From Ifrita kowaldi (taxonomy: Eukaryota > Chordata > Aves > Passeriformes > Cinclosomatidae), in assembly GCA_013398055.1 (NCBI GenBank), contig VZRS01000248.1:881055-945054 (forward strand): 64,000 nucleotides of DNA, written 5' to 3'. Every line of letters begins with the position of its first letter. Position 1 is the stretch's first letter. Below the pieces are notes generated by a model. That model was not told the origin of the DNA. It worked only from the letters and a program-made list of their open reading frames with translations, and searched no databases. Made by a program: the position numbers and the translations under genes. This document shows, in pieces, positions 24,131 through 37,587 of the stretch.

Positions 24131-27100
24131 CTACCACCTGTTGCTCTGCAACATGTGCAAAGTGTATTAACTTCTTTGCTGCTACATGCCTTAAAGGTCA
24201 ACTGTGATAGAAGCTTTAAGCTTTTGGAATATTTTAATTCATTACAGGAATCAACTTTTACTGATTTGCAACAAAGAGTGCCTTACAAAAGGCATGTTTT
24301 TTTCGGTGGTTGGGCTTTTTGTTGGGGTTTTTCGGTAGGTTTGCGTTTGGCAACATGTTGGTTCCTCTTTCAGCTTTTTTTTTCTTTTTTAAATCAGTAC
24401 TTCATCTGCTTCTTAATTGTGTACAAATAGAAACCAGTTTCTATAGCAAGTGTGATTCCTTCCTGTGCCCTCCCTTCCACCACAACAATAGTATCAGTTT
24501 AGATGATCCAGGTTGTCACAAGGGGGATATTTCTTCTTTCACCAATTTAGATTTGAGGAGGGGGGAATTATGAAATATGAAGTTGGAAAACTTCTGCTGT
24601 ACATATGTTCCCAGTGGGGGAGAGGTCCCCCATGTGCTGAGGGACAGCAGAGCTGGGCCAGCTCCTTCCAGTCTTTTTAGGAACTTCTGGTATTGACCAG
24701 GAAAAACTAGAGAAGCTCAAAATTGCTTTTAACTGCACATTCAAAGGGCCATCAAGTCACCTGAAGCTTCCTTCCCTTCACCTACCTCTCTTGGATGCTG
24801 CTGCTGGATAGAATCATGTCCTAATGACTGGCTGAGGTAATACAGAGGACTATTGTCATCATCCGTGGTCTGAAGTGGTGAGTGAGCAATGTGTCCCTGG
24901 ATCAGCCTGGAGGTGACTAAATGCTGTCTCTAAGAAATGCTCAAATTCTGAGAAAATATATGTAACCAAAACTCCTCCAAAGACAGCCATTAAAAATAGA
25001 GGCTCAGGCCCCGTGAGCCAACCTAAGGAAACCTTATTACAGACATTTATTATCCAAAAACCACGTCACACTTGACCACAAAAGGAAATTCTGTGCTTAG
25101 ATCATAAAAGTCTTTGCTTTGGAAAGGTTTTGCTGTCACCACATTTGAGTTTGCTCACAAAACCTCTACAAACTCACCACAAACCACAAAGTAAACCTGC
25201 ATGGTGCAAATTGTGCTTATTAACATAATTCTACAAAATTAACTCAATAGAGCTTTTTTTTATTAATTTTCTTTTAAAAACATGGCACTTGGATTTTCTA
25301 ACTAATAGCATAAACAACAGCTGGAAGCTCTGGGCTGTCCAAGTGGATTTCAAAGTTTGGATTGAAAATATTAATCTTTTCAATAGAGATTAATCTTAGA
25401 TTCATATCTTTCCAAATGTGAGGAGTGAAAAAAGTTTACATTAATTTAAGGACTCTTAGTGAAATGCCCTCTGCTTTAGAGGGAAGAAGGAATCCAAGCT
25501 GTTCTTCTAACTTTTCCCCTTTCACCACTAAGTGTAAACCTGCTTTAATTTTAAGATACAAATATGCACCTTGATCTTTTAATTGTGCTACTCCAAATAT
25601 TTAGTTGGTTAAAAAACACACCAAACTTTCGGTGATACTGTAGAACACATATCTTTCCTATCACCCGGCAATTAATAAGGTTGGGAATGTCCATAACAGA
25701 TCTCTCTTCTTTATTTTTTTCCCTCTTCCCCTCCACCCACTACTAGTCGTGCTGTTAATTCAGCAAAATTAGTAGTCCTGTGTTGTCAGAACAAATCACT
25801 CCCACTCGGTTATGAATGTGGTTACTCAGCAAGACTGCATGTTGAGAATTTAGGGGATGTTTTTTTCTCTCTGTTTCCATCTTTCATTTCTTTTCCTCCC
25901 CCTGCATGCATTGTAGTTGTGAACATCTGATACGGGTAAAGTTGCACTGGGTGATCACTTAAATTCAACCTTTGACTGCAGAAAAATACTCTCTTGTCTT
26001 GACACTTCACCGAAAACCCTCCCCGTGCTGAATCAAAGCACTTGCAATAAAAGCCTGCGATCATATATCATTTCCCCCATTTTAAACACTGATTGTAATT
26101 AATTATTTCTTTACCTTGCACATTATAGACAGTTACCTCAGGCATCTGAAAAACAGGTCTGCTACTTGTAACCACTTGAAGCTTCTGTCATCAGAAGGGG
26201 ATTACCCTTATTACTTATTACACACAGGCGCACGCGGGGACACACAGACATTATATTCCAAAAAGGAATGTGAGACCGCCCAGCCACAAGCTATCAACGC
26301 CAGGCTGGGCCTGGGGAGCAGCAAACCCGCAGGCAAGGCAGGATCCATGCAGCACAGTGTGGCCTGAGGTTTGCACTGACCAGCAGATTTGCCCGGCAGA
26401 AATCAGGTTTCAGTGCAATTAAAGGCTCTTGTTAGCTGTAGGCTGGGAAAGATGGAACTATGCACAGTGAGTAGGTGTATGTGTATGTTCACTCTCATGC
26501 TGTTAATGCCCCAGGTTTAAAAAGAGTGAATAGACCAGTAAACACTTTCACAGACTGCTTGGGAAAACATATCAAAACTAGGCAAAATAAAAAGAGAAAG
26601 AAAAAGAGGTCATTCATAGGTAAAGTGGTATTGCCTTTCAGACATATTATTTTTGCAAATTATCACTATTTATAAAACCCATTAATGGATTCATGAACAA
26701 AGCTATAAAATATTCATGAGCTTTCTATAGGCGTGGAAGTTTTGTCTGAACATGAAAATACACGTGCAGAATATACACATACAAACAAAAACATGTATAC
26801 AAAGAAGTATAAACGGCACTCACATCCAGCTGAGAAACCTTCTAGATGAGCCCACAAGCCTGGTAAATTAGAGTAGACTCTAAGGGCATGGTGTCCAAAT
26901 GATTATGCATGTGGGCGTCCAAACACATTTTTATATAAAATATTTCTGCACACCAAGTTGTTTGTTAACAGGGTAATATCCTGTCCTGGGCTCATTCTCT
27001 CTGTCCCTACACCTACAGTTTTCTCTGCACTGTGCACTGGAAACTTGTCTCTGTTAATTGGTGCTGCATAAGCTAGGTTATACATTTAATACCCAAATCA

Positions 27101-30100
27101 ACACCTACAGCCATCATGACTTCATGTGTTTGGATTCTGTCCTAACTGGCAGTAAAAGCTGTCATTAGGAGCAGGAAACAGTATGAAAGACCTTTCACGG
27201 CCTCTTTCAGCATGCAATGTCATCTGTTACCATGGGTTGTATAGTACTGATGGCTATAAATGCCACTATGAATGATGCAATCTCCTGTGTGATGATGAAC
27301 TTGAAAAAACCTTTGTTGAATTTGTGCTTAAGGTGCTCATATTCCAGTTATTCATGAGCATCCAAAATGTTGATCACCAGCCGAGTGTTTCAGCAACCCC
27401 AGCGGCAACGCTACAAAACTCACGCACAGCCCTTCCTGTAAAAGATGGCACAAATAAACTCACTTTATAGATTCCGTGAGAGTTATTTGTCAGGCATGTC
27501 AGCTGTGGCTCATTTCCCTAAATTTTGCAACCTTTCCTAGTGGAAAGGTTTAGAAATAAAATTTGCAGTTTCCCTTCCTTTTTTTTTTTTTTTCTTTAAT
27601 GATAGCACTTCTCTGTCCAGCCTTCCTGCAATCATTTCATTGAGATCTTTCTACAAATCCATTTTGGATGCCCGATATGTAAACTACCTCATCTACCACG
27701 GGTAAAGCAATTCATTTCCCAAATTTTAGGTGTGAGGCAAAGAACAGGGTGAATCCCAAAGCGAGGGATGTGGAAGGCTCCCAGTGCTCTGCATGGCTCA
27801 AAGGGATGTTGTGGGCAAGTCCCCGTCACCGACTGCCAATGGCTCTCCATCCCAGCAGCTGCAACCTTTCCTGCACAGCCATGGGCTCCTCTCAGGAAGC
27901 AGCTGCCAATCATGCTGCATTGTGTGGAGATTTTTTGCTGCCACAAAATATCCCCACCATGGGCTGTGGCAAGCTCATCACACGTGCTCTTCCCTGTAAA
28001 TTAATGGAGCCTGAACCTCAGCATCCAAGGGCAATGATGTGAAGCTTTAACCCACAAGGAACTAAACTTCAGGTGTTGAATTTGCTTTGAGAGTCAGATT
28101 TTGTGACTCCAGAGTGGTTGCTTGCTCTCGTTGGTTCTCCATCCTGGATGACCACTGTTGGAGCTTTCCATGATGGAGAAAAGTCATCTGGTGATTGCAA
28201 TCTTCTTTATATCTCCAGGCCTTCCTTCTGAAGGAGAAGGTTGTAAATTTAGCTGCTATCCCTGAAAGATTTTGAAGTAAAAGGTGCAAAAGTGTAATTA
28301 AGAAGACTGGAAAATGTAAACACAGCTAACAAAGCCTAACTGCTTCAGAGAACAGGAGAAAAAGATCATTTAGCTAACAGAAACACTGAAGAAAATAAAA
28401 TTCAGGCGCTTTGCACTAGCTGATATGCAACATTGTGAAGTTAAGGATCATGGCCAGAGTCTGTAAGGTCCAGAGTCAAATCAGGCTTTCATCACTGACT
28501 TTGGAACTGCAGAGTCCTATTATCTGTTAGTTGGAAAAAAAATCTTTGTGGAAGAGTCTAACATTGTGATAAATATAGAATTTTATAACCTAATTTTATT
28601 TTTTGCATACCATATGGGATATAATAGTTAGGAATCTCCACTAATGCATTTTCTAGATATCCTTTATTTTTTTCTAACAAGAATGACTGACTGTGTGTAA
28701 CAATTTATTAACATTAACGATATATAAGAGAGTAATAACTTCGAGTAGCAGAGAATCTTGGATATGTGGGAATTTGTAAGAAAGAAAACACACAGAAAAG
28801 AAAACCCAGAAAAAAAATAACATGGAAAAAAAAAGAAATGTAAAATGAGAAGCTGCATGAGACAGATGTACTCTATTAATCAATGTTGATGTAAGCATTG
28901 CAAAAATGGGAGAGGTGAGTGGGATACTGAGATGTAAGTAGCCTTTTTCATGACCCAACAGCACACAGCTAAACCTGGGGAGGGCTTGAAAGCTGAGGGT
29001 TCATATCACACCCATGGCCTCCCAGACCTTCCATGCTGGTGCTTTGGAATAGTGGCTGTGATTTCAATCTCTCTGAAGTCAAATGTGAAAGTCTCAAGAC
29101 TGACTATACACAGACTAGACAGGCACATCTTCACCTGCCCCGATGAGCTAAATGTGACAGCACAGCGTTCTTTATGCTGTTTAAGATGTACTTACCTCTA
29201 ATTGCCTAACCTTAGAAATAACCCATTCTCTTCATTCTTAGCCAAATCTGCAGAGATGCTCACCATCTTTCTTCCTCTTATGAGGAGATCATAAAAAAGG
29301 CAGGTCCATGGAATTTCTTAGACGGACTGAATATGCTTGGCCAGAAAGACAAGAAATTTCCCTGTCAAAACCTGGGGCTGTACAGAGAAAAATAAAAAAA
29401 AGATTAGGAGAAAGGGAGTTTTCAGGTCTAGGACCAGAGCCTTGTAACAAGGATAGCCCCTTTTGTTCTCATCTCTTTTAACTTTCTTTTTCCCTCGTAA
29501 CAGTTGCCCAGTGGTTATGAAGAGCTTCAGTCCTGCATTTCAACTAAGGGGCCCTTCTTTATTCTCTCAGAAGAGGGCTGTCTCAAGAGCACCATGCTAA
29601 AGTGCTAAGTTATCATCAGGCTGGGGCTTTCGTGCAACTGTTTGTGTGTGTGTGAAACAAGCTCTCAACATGTTAGTAAGAAGCCTTTAACCCAGATTAC
29701 GCCACCTCTCTTTCTATAGTGTTCTTTTAGGGCAGAGTGTGAAAGGTCACCCTCTCAGGCTGGATAGCAGCACTCAACCAATTACAGTGCACCAGTGTTT
29801 CCACAAAAGAGAGTTTCGAGCCCACAGCTACAAAAGATTTTACGTGTCTGATTTTCAAAAACACAATTACAAAAGGAGGAGGCTCGCTTATGTCTATTTT
29901 TGGGCCCTGAATGATTTTTTTGTTTCAAAAAAAGAAAAAAAATCAATTCTGCTTCTCCAAAGAGGTCTGAAAAATTGCGGCCAGCCCAGCACCTATGCTA
30001 TTTAAAAAGCAAAACCTCTAATCCCTCAGGTTCAAGTAGGTGTGATTCAGGAGTCCTGGAGCTGTGAAAATAATAGGATGGGTTATCTGAGTATATGATT

Positions 30101-30212
30101 AGTCTGGCTTTATGAAAACAATATTTACAGCAAGTGATATGTAATGACTTTGAATTACACCTCTCGTTCTTGACACTTTGAAAATTGTGTATTTCGTTTG
30201 CACAGATACATT
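24131..30212. other. long gene-free stretch
   Basis: No gene or repeat family was recognised over 6 kb. Notable low-complexity items are a G/T-rich plus strand at 24296-24365, a perfect 7-bp inverted repeat at 24615-24632 ('tggggga' and 'tccccca'), a 15-base T run at 27579-27593 and an A-rich patch near 28800-28840. Overlapping frames at 27689-28042 on both strands reflect a locally GC-richer patch and have no recognisable domain. Confidence 0.5.
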
Positions 30213-30262
30213 TTCAGGCCTATTACACTGACTAAAGTTTTGCCATTATCCTAAATGTAAGT
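30213..30262. repeat. probable palindromic MITE-like relic (half copy)
   Basis: The segment 'caggcctattacactgacta' followed by 'aagttttgccattatcctaa' parallels one arm and centre of amniote palindromic elements ('GGCCTGATCCTG...', then 'AGTTTTGCCATTGACTT'). Only one arm is clear and the mirror arm is lost. The identification is from memory of the family layout. Confidence 0.35.
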
Positions 30263-32859
30263 TCTTCAGAAGTCTGCATGAGAATGAGCCAGCAACCAAT
30301 GTCCTTCCACAGCGATGCTGAAGCCAATGCAATGACATCCATGTTGTGCATTGTGTGTATCTACAGGGAGCTCACAGAAAATATGGTTAGACAAAAATCC
30401 TTCCCTGAACATTAACCATCTTAAAAGTCCTAAGGCAGATAGTTCTCCATTTAATGTGGAGACTCAGTGTTTTCCTTTACTCTGTGTAGCTAAAGGTCTT
30501 TCATTACTTAGGGGGGAAAAAATCTCAGATGCTTTAAAATTGTGTGGTGGAGTATTCAAAAGACAGAGGATTTAGGCCATCAGCTCTTCCTAGTTAGTTC
30601 TCAGGGAACACTCCATGCTTTCAACTTCATTGTTAAAAACTTTACAATGAATATTTCAAAGCTATCTTGAAGTGTTGAGTACCTGCTGCAATCAAATCAA
30701 ATAGGCAACCTTGAAAATCACAACTTACTTGAAATCTTATTTCTACAAAGTCCATCACAATGACACCTGAGTACCTATGTTTGGAAATTTTCGTATTTCT
30801 CCCTAAGAAAGAGGTATATTCCCTAGTCTCTTTCTTCTGGACCCCTGAAAACCCATTAAAAGCTCAGAAATCAAGTGTCTTTTGTAGACAAAGGTGACAA
30901 ATAGAGGAACTGAAAACAGCCTGATATTAGAATTGGCAGTAAAATATTCCAGGGATCACAAACTGTAGATGAATTGCTACAACAGCATTTATTTGAAAAA
31001 TATTGACAGGAAGGCAAAGTTTTATTATATGTCGTGTAGAAGACTTACAAAGTTAGAGAAAAAAATCTAAAGACTGGTGCTATTTATGTCAGGGCAGAAA
31101 ACAAAATCCATGGGATTCCTGTGAAGCGCCGTGGAGATAAGAGTCACCCATGCTATAAACTGCTTTGGTGGTTCTGGGAAAACTGGTTAAAATTCCTGTA
31201 TCTCGTTGTATGTATCTGCAAAATGATTACTGATGTAATTCTAAAATGTGTTGTGAGGTTTACTTGCCAAGTTTTGGGGATTCTTGAAAGAGAAGAGCCA
31301 AGTGAAGTTTCACACCATCTCACAGAAGATATATGCAAGATTTTATATGAGCCTATCTACGTGCTCCTATATGGATTCCCCACAGATAAAATATAACAGT
31401 GCTTGCTGCACATTTCCAGCAATGGTCCCATGTCTTTTTCTCCTCTTCCTCCATTCAAAGAACTGTTAAAAGGCCAAGAAGAACTGTTGTGCAGATGATA
31501 CGAAACTAAAGAACTTGTGGTAGGTGTTACACATTTTGGTACCATCTGTGCTATCTAATCCCAGCCAAAACAGTCTCCTGTTCCTATGTAACTCTGAATC
31601 TCACTGGGAAAGGGGGGGAGTAGTGTGACTGGCTCAAACCTTCCTGTGTAGGAGTATTATTATCAGTGTTTGCAAATTTTTTCCCTCTTTATAACTACCA
31701 TAACTCTTCTTTAAAACCCCTCATCTGGCTTCTGGCCTACTACAGAAACTGAGCTCTCTACAGAAAAATGGCTCATGTTGGTTGGTTCACTTCTGGTGTG
31801 TTGGAGGGAATCCTCACCCAAGAGAAATTCACCAATTCACACCAAAAAAATTCTTGGTTTATGTCCTTACTTTCTCAAATTTTTCCCTCCTTTGGGTGAG
31901 GAACACAGACAACATCCTGACGACACATTTTCTAGCACAGCTCAAGACAAGTGTTTCCTGGAAATTGTTCAATATTGAAACCACTTGTGGTAGATGTTTC
32001 CAGATACTGATGCCATTACAGCTTCTCATAAGACCTGAAATTAGTTTGGGGTTTGTTTCATTCTTCATTTTGTTTTTAGATTCAAGCCATGCTCTGATCT
32101 GCTCACAGGGAGCTTGCTCCTCCCTAACAGTTTGTGGGAAAACCTGTTTGTGCAAGGGCTTCACACATGTACACACATTAGTCATCCTGTATGTGACACA
32201 CACACCATGTTGTCACCGCTGTCAAACATAATAAAAGTAAGGCTAAAACACTTATACACATATTGATCTGCTTCTGTACCTCCTGTAGTATCCTTAGTGG
32301 AATAGGGTCTTTCCACAGAGCTCTGATGTGGGCAGCAGCCTGTTTCCTGAAAATGTTTCCTTCAGAAACAGTAGAGGAAGCATCTGATCTCAAACTTGTC
32401 CGTTGTTCAGCTCTTCTGCTGTTGCCACATAATTCTTGGGAACCTGTGGCCTTCACCAGAAACCCAAAGGGGAATGATTGGGCTCCCATGACTCTTCACA
32501 AGGCCAGTTTGTCTTGGAGATATTTTTCTATGTGAGAAATATTTGAAAGGACCATGCAAATAGGGAAAAGAGACAGTGATAAAATTAAAAAATTATAAAT
32601 CCACTCAGTCACAAGGTCCATGTCCTGCCCAGTGTGGAATGATGCTATATTCCTCATTTCGTAGTGCTGTGGCATCTCCTAGCAATGGAGCATTCCTTCA
32701 TAGATAGACAGGGAATAACCCTTTTCCCCAGAACTCTACTTTTTTGTGTTGTTAATATGTATTTCCGTTTTAGTCCAACACACCTGTTAACACTGAAAGC
32801 CCATGCAAAATATTCTGTGCAATTTCATTCATCTACTGATTTTTTTTGTTTTAATTGCT
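30263..32859. other. gene-free stretch, nothing recognised
   Basis: Frames at 31121-31396, 31782-32231 and the minus frames over them show no domain and overlap each other on both strands. No transposable element was recognised. Confidence 0.5.
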
Positions 32860-33060
32860 ACTGAAAGATGGGAACTCTTGCAAATTACATAAACTTGATT
32901 ACTGTAATTGCTGTCAAGACAAACAAAGTTTGCCTTGTAATGGAGCAATAGATGTAGCACTGGAACCTTTCATCGTGCTTCCGAGCAACACTTTTTTATA
33001 TTTTATTGCCCTTGGAAGCTGGCGTCTGCAGACTGAACTTTTTCACAAATAATCAGCATG
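32860..33060. promoter_or_regulatory. candidate conserved noncoding element
   Basis: Non-repetitive, with 'gattactgtaattgctgtca' (homeodomain and MEIS-like words together), SOX-like 'aacaaag', and 'caaattacataaac' and 'cacaaataatcagc' at the two ends. Motif density and the lack of simple repeats are typical of enhancers. An incidental open frame (32855-33052) spans it and has no known domain. Confidence 0.35.
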
Positions 33061-34682
33061 TTGGAAACAGATGAATATACAGCAACATCACTAAAAGAAT
33101 AACTTCCAGTATCTACTTACTGATTCCTTACCTTCAACCTACCCTCTTCCCTTCAGTGTTTTTTTTTTCATCTCTGCACTTACCACATCACCTGGAGCAG
33201 ATAAATGCATGCTCCGTTTAATCTTATTAAAGCAAAATCCACTCAAGTATCTTATAGTTAAGTACAAAATCTTAGCTCCAGAACATTGGTTTTGCCCAGG
33301 GATATGGAAGAGATAGAAGTGCTTTATTCAAGGATAGATTGGTCTCATTGAGACATGTGGTCAACCTGCTAATAAGTTTGTACAATGTGAGACTGTGCAG
33401 TCCAACTTCAGGGGAAAAGTTGAAGACTTTTATTCTTTTTTCTTTTTTTTCAAATGTAATCACCCAGTTTGCAGGAAGAGAGGTATTTACTGCGCTACCT
33501 TTGCCTTTTTTTCTCTCTTTGGTGAGTCACGGGAAATATCTTGTTTTTCATCACAGCCATCTTCTCAAAAAAGAGGTGAAAAAGACATAAACTCTTAATC
33601 AAAGATTTAAAAAAATTATCTCTCCTTTGGTTCAATCATCAGTAATCCTTTGTATAATAAAAGCAAATGAGGTACCTTTAACAAAATAGTATTTCTAAAT
33701 TACCCCCAGGTAATTCAGAATGGTAGGTATTTTAATCCCTACAATCCCTAGTATGTATCTATTTATTTTCACTGGCTTTTGGCACCCACCTGGCAAGAAT
33801 CCAGTCCCCACGGCAAGAGAACTATCAGAAACAATGGGAACTTCAGAGAGGAACACAGACAGTGTAAGGATGATCAAATTAACTTTTTTTTAAAATTTGG
33901 TTTCTGCTGGCATCTAGCTGGCATGGACACACATGTACAGACACACATACACAAGTAATACAAGGCAGGAAAAAGCAAGGGAAGAGGAAGAGGGAGTGAA
34001 ACTGGAACACAATACATGTGGAGAAATCCCAACAGACCCACCACATTTTTATTCAAGTTTTCTTGTTTTCCCAAGCCTCTCTAACTGGTGTTACTCCACT
34101 GTAGAGAAGCATAGAAGATAAGAAAATCTGAATGAGAACAGCAGTGCCCTGATTCCAACATGCTCCCTGTGTGTTTAGGAGTCGCTTTGCCACCCTTTTG
34201 ACAAGTACTCCATGTGTGTGTCTGCTTGAGTGAAAGAGTTTGTAGGTACCCAACATCAGAGACATCCGTGACGGTATTTATTATATTGTTTACAAATCTC
34301 AACAAATCATTCAGTTTTTTGTATTGTGGTCATGAAGTTGGTCAAATCTCCAAAACTTAACAAATAATGTTTTAATGATATGGTTAATGCAGTTGTTCAA
34401 CTCTTGGAGGATTCCAAACCAGAAGGATTTGCAGACAGATTGGGAAGTAACATTAAATACAAAGTGATCTTAGTTAATTGCAGGAATGGTTTTAAATAAA
34501 CCAAGTGGTTCAAGAGGGGCTGACTTAAGCTGCTGCGTCCTGAAGGAAACCCAGGGAGCATTTCTGTGGAAGATGGTCGGGGAGATACCATTAGTGACAG
34601 ATAAAACTTGGATGAACAACATTAGGCTATTGAAGGCGTAAAAAGGGAAAATGTCCCACTGGAATGATGTGCAACCTGTAGA
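33061..34682. other. gene-free stretch, nothing recognised
   Basis: Pyrimidine-rich patches near 33160 and 33430-33450 (plus strand). No gene or transposable element was recognised. Confidence 0.5.
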
Positions 34683-34710
34683 GTATCTGATGCTTCCCAG
34701 CATCAGATAC
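34683..34710. repeat. perfect 11-bp inverted repeat, 6-base loop
   Basis: 'gtatctgatgc' (34683-34693) is separated by 'ttccca' from its exact reverse complement 'gcatcagatac' (34700-34710). The sequence would form a compact hairpin in RNA or a cruciform in DNA. No T run follows, and no flanking element was recognised. Confidence 0.85.
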
Positions 34711-35820
34711 CAGCTGGAAGACTGAGATCTACCTTTGGTGCTGCACTGCAAGGAGAGTTTGCACCAAATAGAAAGGGTCCCCTTTCCACCAGCCTGCAAA
34801 TACTGAGGACTTAGATTTACTCAAATCTCCATAAGAGAAGGAAAGGAATGGCAGCAAAAATATAAAATTAGAAGTAAAGGTGAATGGAATAAACTATTTC
34901 ACATGTCCATTCAAATTAATAAGATTCAAGGTAGATACCAAGAACCATTTAAGGAAATTGAATACAGTTGAGTGCTAGCATAGACCACTGAGGTACTGTG
35001 GCACTAGAGGCTGTCACAAAAAAGAAGGACGGGTAAACTTTGTCCAGACTATTTCCTATTCCCATCCTAGCCCAGAAAAGGACGAGAAAATCTCCTGAGG
35101 TCCTTTCCCTGCTCACTCCTGATGGTTCCATGGCAAAACCTAGGAAATGTCAAAATCACACATGTCCATTCTTCATTGTCCTCCCCACAGCATGAGCTCC
35201 AGCTGGTAAGAATTAACCAGCACGAAAATTATCTCTGCTCTCAGTCCTGGCACCACAGCAGCTCTCAGAAAAGAGGAGGGCTCAATTCCAGCAGAAGTGA
35301 GGCTCAGTCCCTCCTATCCCAGACACAAAAAGGCTCCTGCTCTTCTTGGTCACGGTGCAATCTGGTTACACACAACAGTTTTACTGGCACATATTCAGTG
35401 TATACACTACCTGGAAACTTGGCTACCAACCTCCAGCAAGTTTCTGCTGACCATGAGTCAAATGGCTTTTTTTTTTTTTTTTCTCAGAATCTTAGATTCT
35501 GGATGAAAAGTGGGGCAATTTTCCATAGGGCAGCAAATTGCACAAAGAGAGCCACCCTGCCAAGTTTCATTCCCACCCTCCAGAGATGGAAACACTAAAG
35601 CTTTTCCATTAATCTGGTCTGCAATGCATGAGCGAAACAACAAGTTCTTCTGTAACAGGCACAGATAATGTCACTAAAAAAAAATTAGGAGGAAAAAAAA
35701 TGCTAACTCCATGCTAGAAATGCAAAATTTCAACAAAAATATTTGAAGTTTGGGTAAGTTAGAAGAGAAAACTGAAAAAAGGTCATGCTGAAGGTTAGTT
35801 CTAAGCAATAATTAGAAGGA
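34711..35820. other. gene-free stretch with long T run
   Basis: A 16-base T run at 35467-35482 lies inside an open frame from 35122 to 35598, giving it an unnatural poly-Phe stretch, which argues against coding. A 12-bp perfect palindrome 'agtgtatacact' is at 35399-35410. Nothing else was recognised. Confidence 0.55.
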
Positions 35821-36145
35821 ATAATGTAATGTAAGACTGGAGAGAACTTCCAAGGTCACTTAACCCAGCTCTCTGCTATGCATCTTTATTGTGTAATCCC
35901 ATTTATAAATTCATTGAACTCCAAGTTAAAACTGGTTTCATTATTTGACTTAACTGCACCTATTAGAAGGCTTTTCAAGAATGTCAGTCTCTGACTAGAA
36001 ATCTTCTTCTAATTTCCAATTTAGATTTATTCACCATCAGTTTATCCCATTTGTTTGTGTGCCAGCACTGTTTACTAATTTAAATAACTCTTTTTCTCAC
36101 TTCTTTACTTCTGTGATGTATTTCTAAGGAGAATCATACCCCATA
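35821..36145 (-). mobile_element. ancient CR1-type LINE relic
   Basis: The order of landmarks matches an old amniote CR1 3' region read in reverse: 'gactggagagaacttccaag' (degenerate 'GGAAGGGACCTC.AG'), 'aacccagctctctgc', 'tttagatttattcaccatca', 'gtttatcccatttgtttgtg', 'tgccagcactgtttactaat', 'ttaaataactctttttctca' and 'ctgtgatgtatttctaagga'. Divergence is much greater than in the copies at 10.2 and 37.6 kb. Copies of this type are shared by turtles, crocodilians and birds, so the insertion probably predates birds. It has no coding capacity. Confidence 0.72.
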
Positions 36146-37587
36146 TTCAGCAGTACTCATCCTGCTAATGATATTTAGCTCATATGGTGTTTTATGTCTG
36201 CTCTGTATCTCAAGAAACAAAAAATGCCTAAATTTATGTGTGTATTCGTTCAGGTGCACCTACTGCAGACTGAATGCAAAGGGACAAACCTACAGGAAGC
36301 AACTTTTATATAGGCAAGTTATTTCAGAACTGACCCCTGCAGACCATTTTTCTGAAGGTTTAAGTATTGGTCATTGCACCTGACTGAGTCTCCTGTGATC
36401 TTCCCATTTTTCTGTTCCTACAGCAGTACTGACACTTTGTGATGGTAGAACTGCTTTTAGTTAAAGGAACCAAAGGTGAGCCCTTTAGCAAACAGCTTCT
36501 GGGAGCAGGAAAAGGACATCAGGAGCTTATCATAAACCTCATTAAAAGCAATTCTGCTCTGCAAGGCTATGGAGAGGGAATTCTGTATGAGAGAAAACAG
36601 ACAGGAGGGAGTAAATGGGTAGGAGCTCAGTGCTCCCAGCTCTATCACTGTGTGGTCCAGTCAGGATAGATGCTCCTGCACTCCGTTACAGATAACAGAG
36701 GCTCTTTATAGCACAGATGAGAACAATCCTTGAAACACAAAGAAGAAAGAGTTCAAAGAGACTGAATTTCTTGGAGTACCGAATCCAAACTCCAGCTAAG
36801 AGCAAAAGAAGGGCCTGGGGAATCTGGGGACTTTGCAATGATAGTTTAATTAGACGAGCCTTATCTGTACAGCAAATGTGGCAGCTCTCTCAAAAATTCA
36901 GCTTTTTGTTCCTCACTTAAAACTCTATCACTTTCCCCAGCACTGGAATGGCCTTTTGCCTAGTAACAGGCGCACTGCCTATGATCTGGACAACAACCAT
37001 GCACTGAAACTTGAAGCATTGACCCCTAAATGTGCAGCATTTTTCATGTAAAACTAGAAAATGTTGTAGCATTTAGCCACTAGATAAAGGGATCCTTTCC
37101 AAAAATGCTTAGGAAATGCTGTATTTAGTACATGTATTTATAGCTTATTATTTTCATATTTGGTACCTATCTGTCTGGACTTTCTTTTAAAAAATGTCTT
37201 ATCATTATTAGTCTAAATAAAGTCTCTCAGATGATTTCCCATCATCTCTATTTTGTTATCCAACTGAGTACTCTTATCTGTATATTTTAAATGTTTGTTT
37301 AAAATTATTAAGATTTCTTTGTAAAGTTTCCAGGGAAAAAGGAGAAAAGCCTTAACTCTATTTTCTCATAGCAAAAGAACAAGGGCAGAACCAGTAATGC
37401 TAACAATAAAAAGAAATACTTTTTATTCAAATAATTTAGTAATTTTACCATCGAAGGATATCACTGAGGTTCATCTTAAAAAAAAAATTCGAGTAGGAAT
37501 GGGCATGCTCCAGGGATTCATGGGAAGAATAAAGCACTACTAGGTTTTATATAGTCCATATATTGAGGTCTTCAAGAGGTTTTCAGT
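36146..37587. other. gene-free stretch, nothing recognised
   Basis: No gene or transposable element was recognised. AT-rich around 37080-37320. Confidence 0.5.

Noticed and set aside
23942..24430. 162-codon open frame, the longest in the window
   Set aside because: No domain is visible. Its 3' half crosses a G/T- and T-rich low-complexity patch, and the length is within chance for 64 kb in six frames.
35122..35598. 158-codon open frame on the plus strand
   Set aside because: It contains a 16-base T run read as poly-Phe, has no recognisable domain, and is matched by overlapping frames on the other strand.
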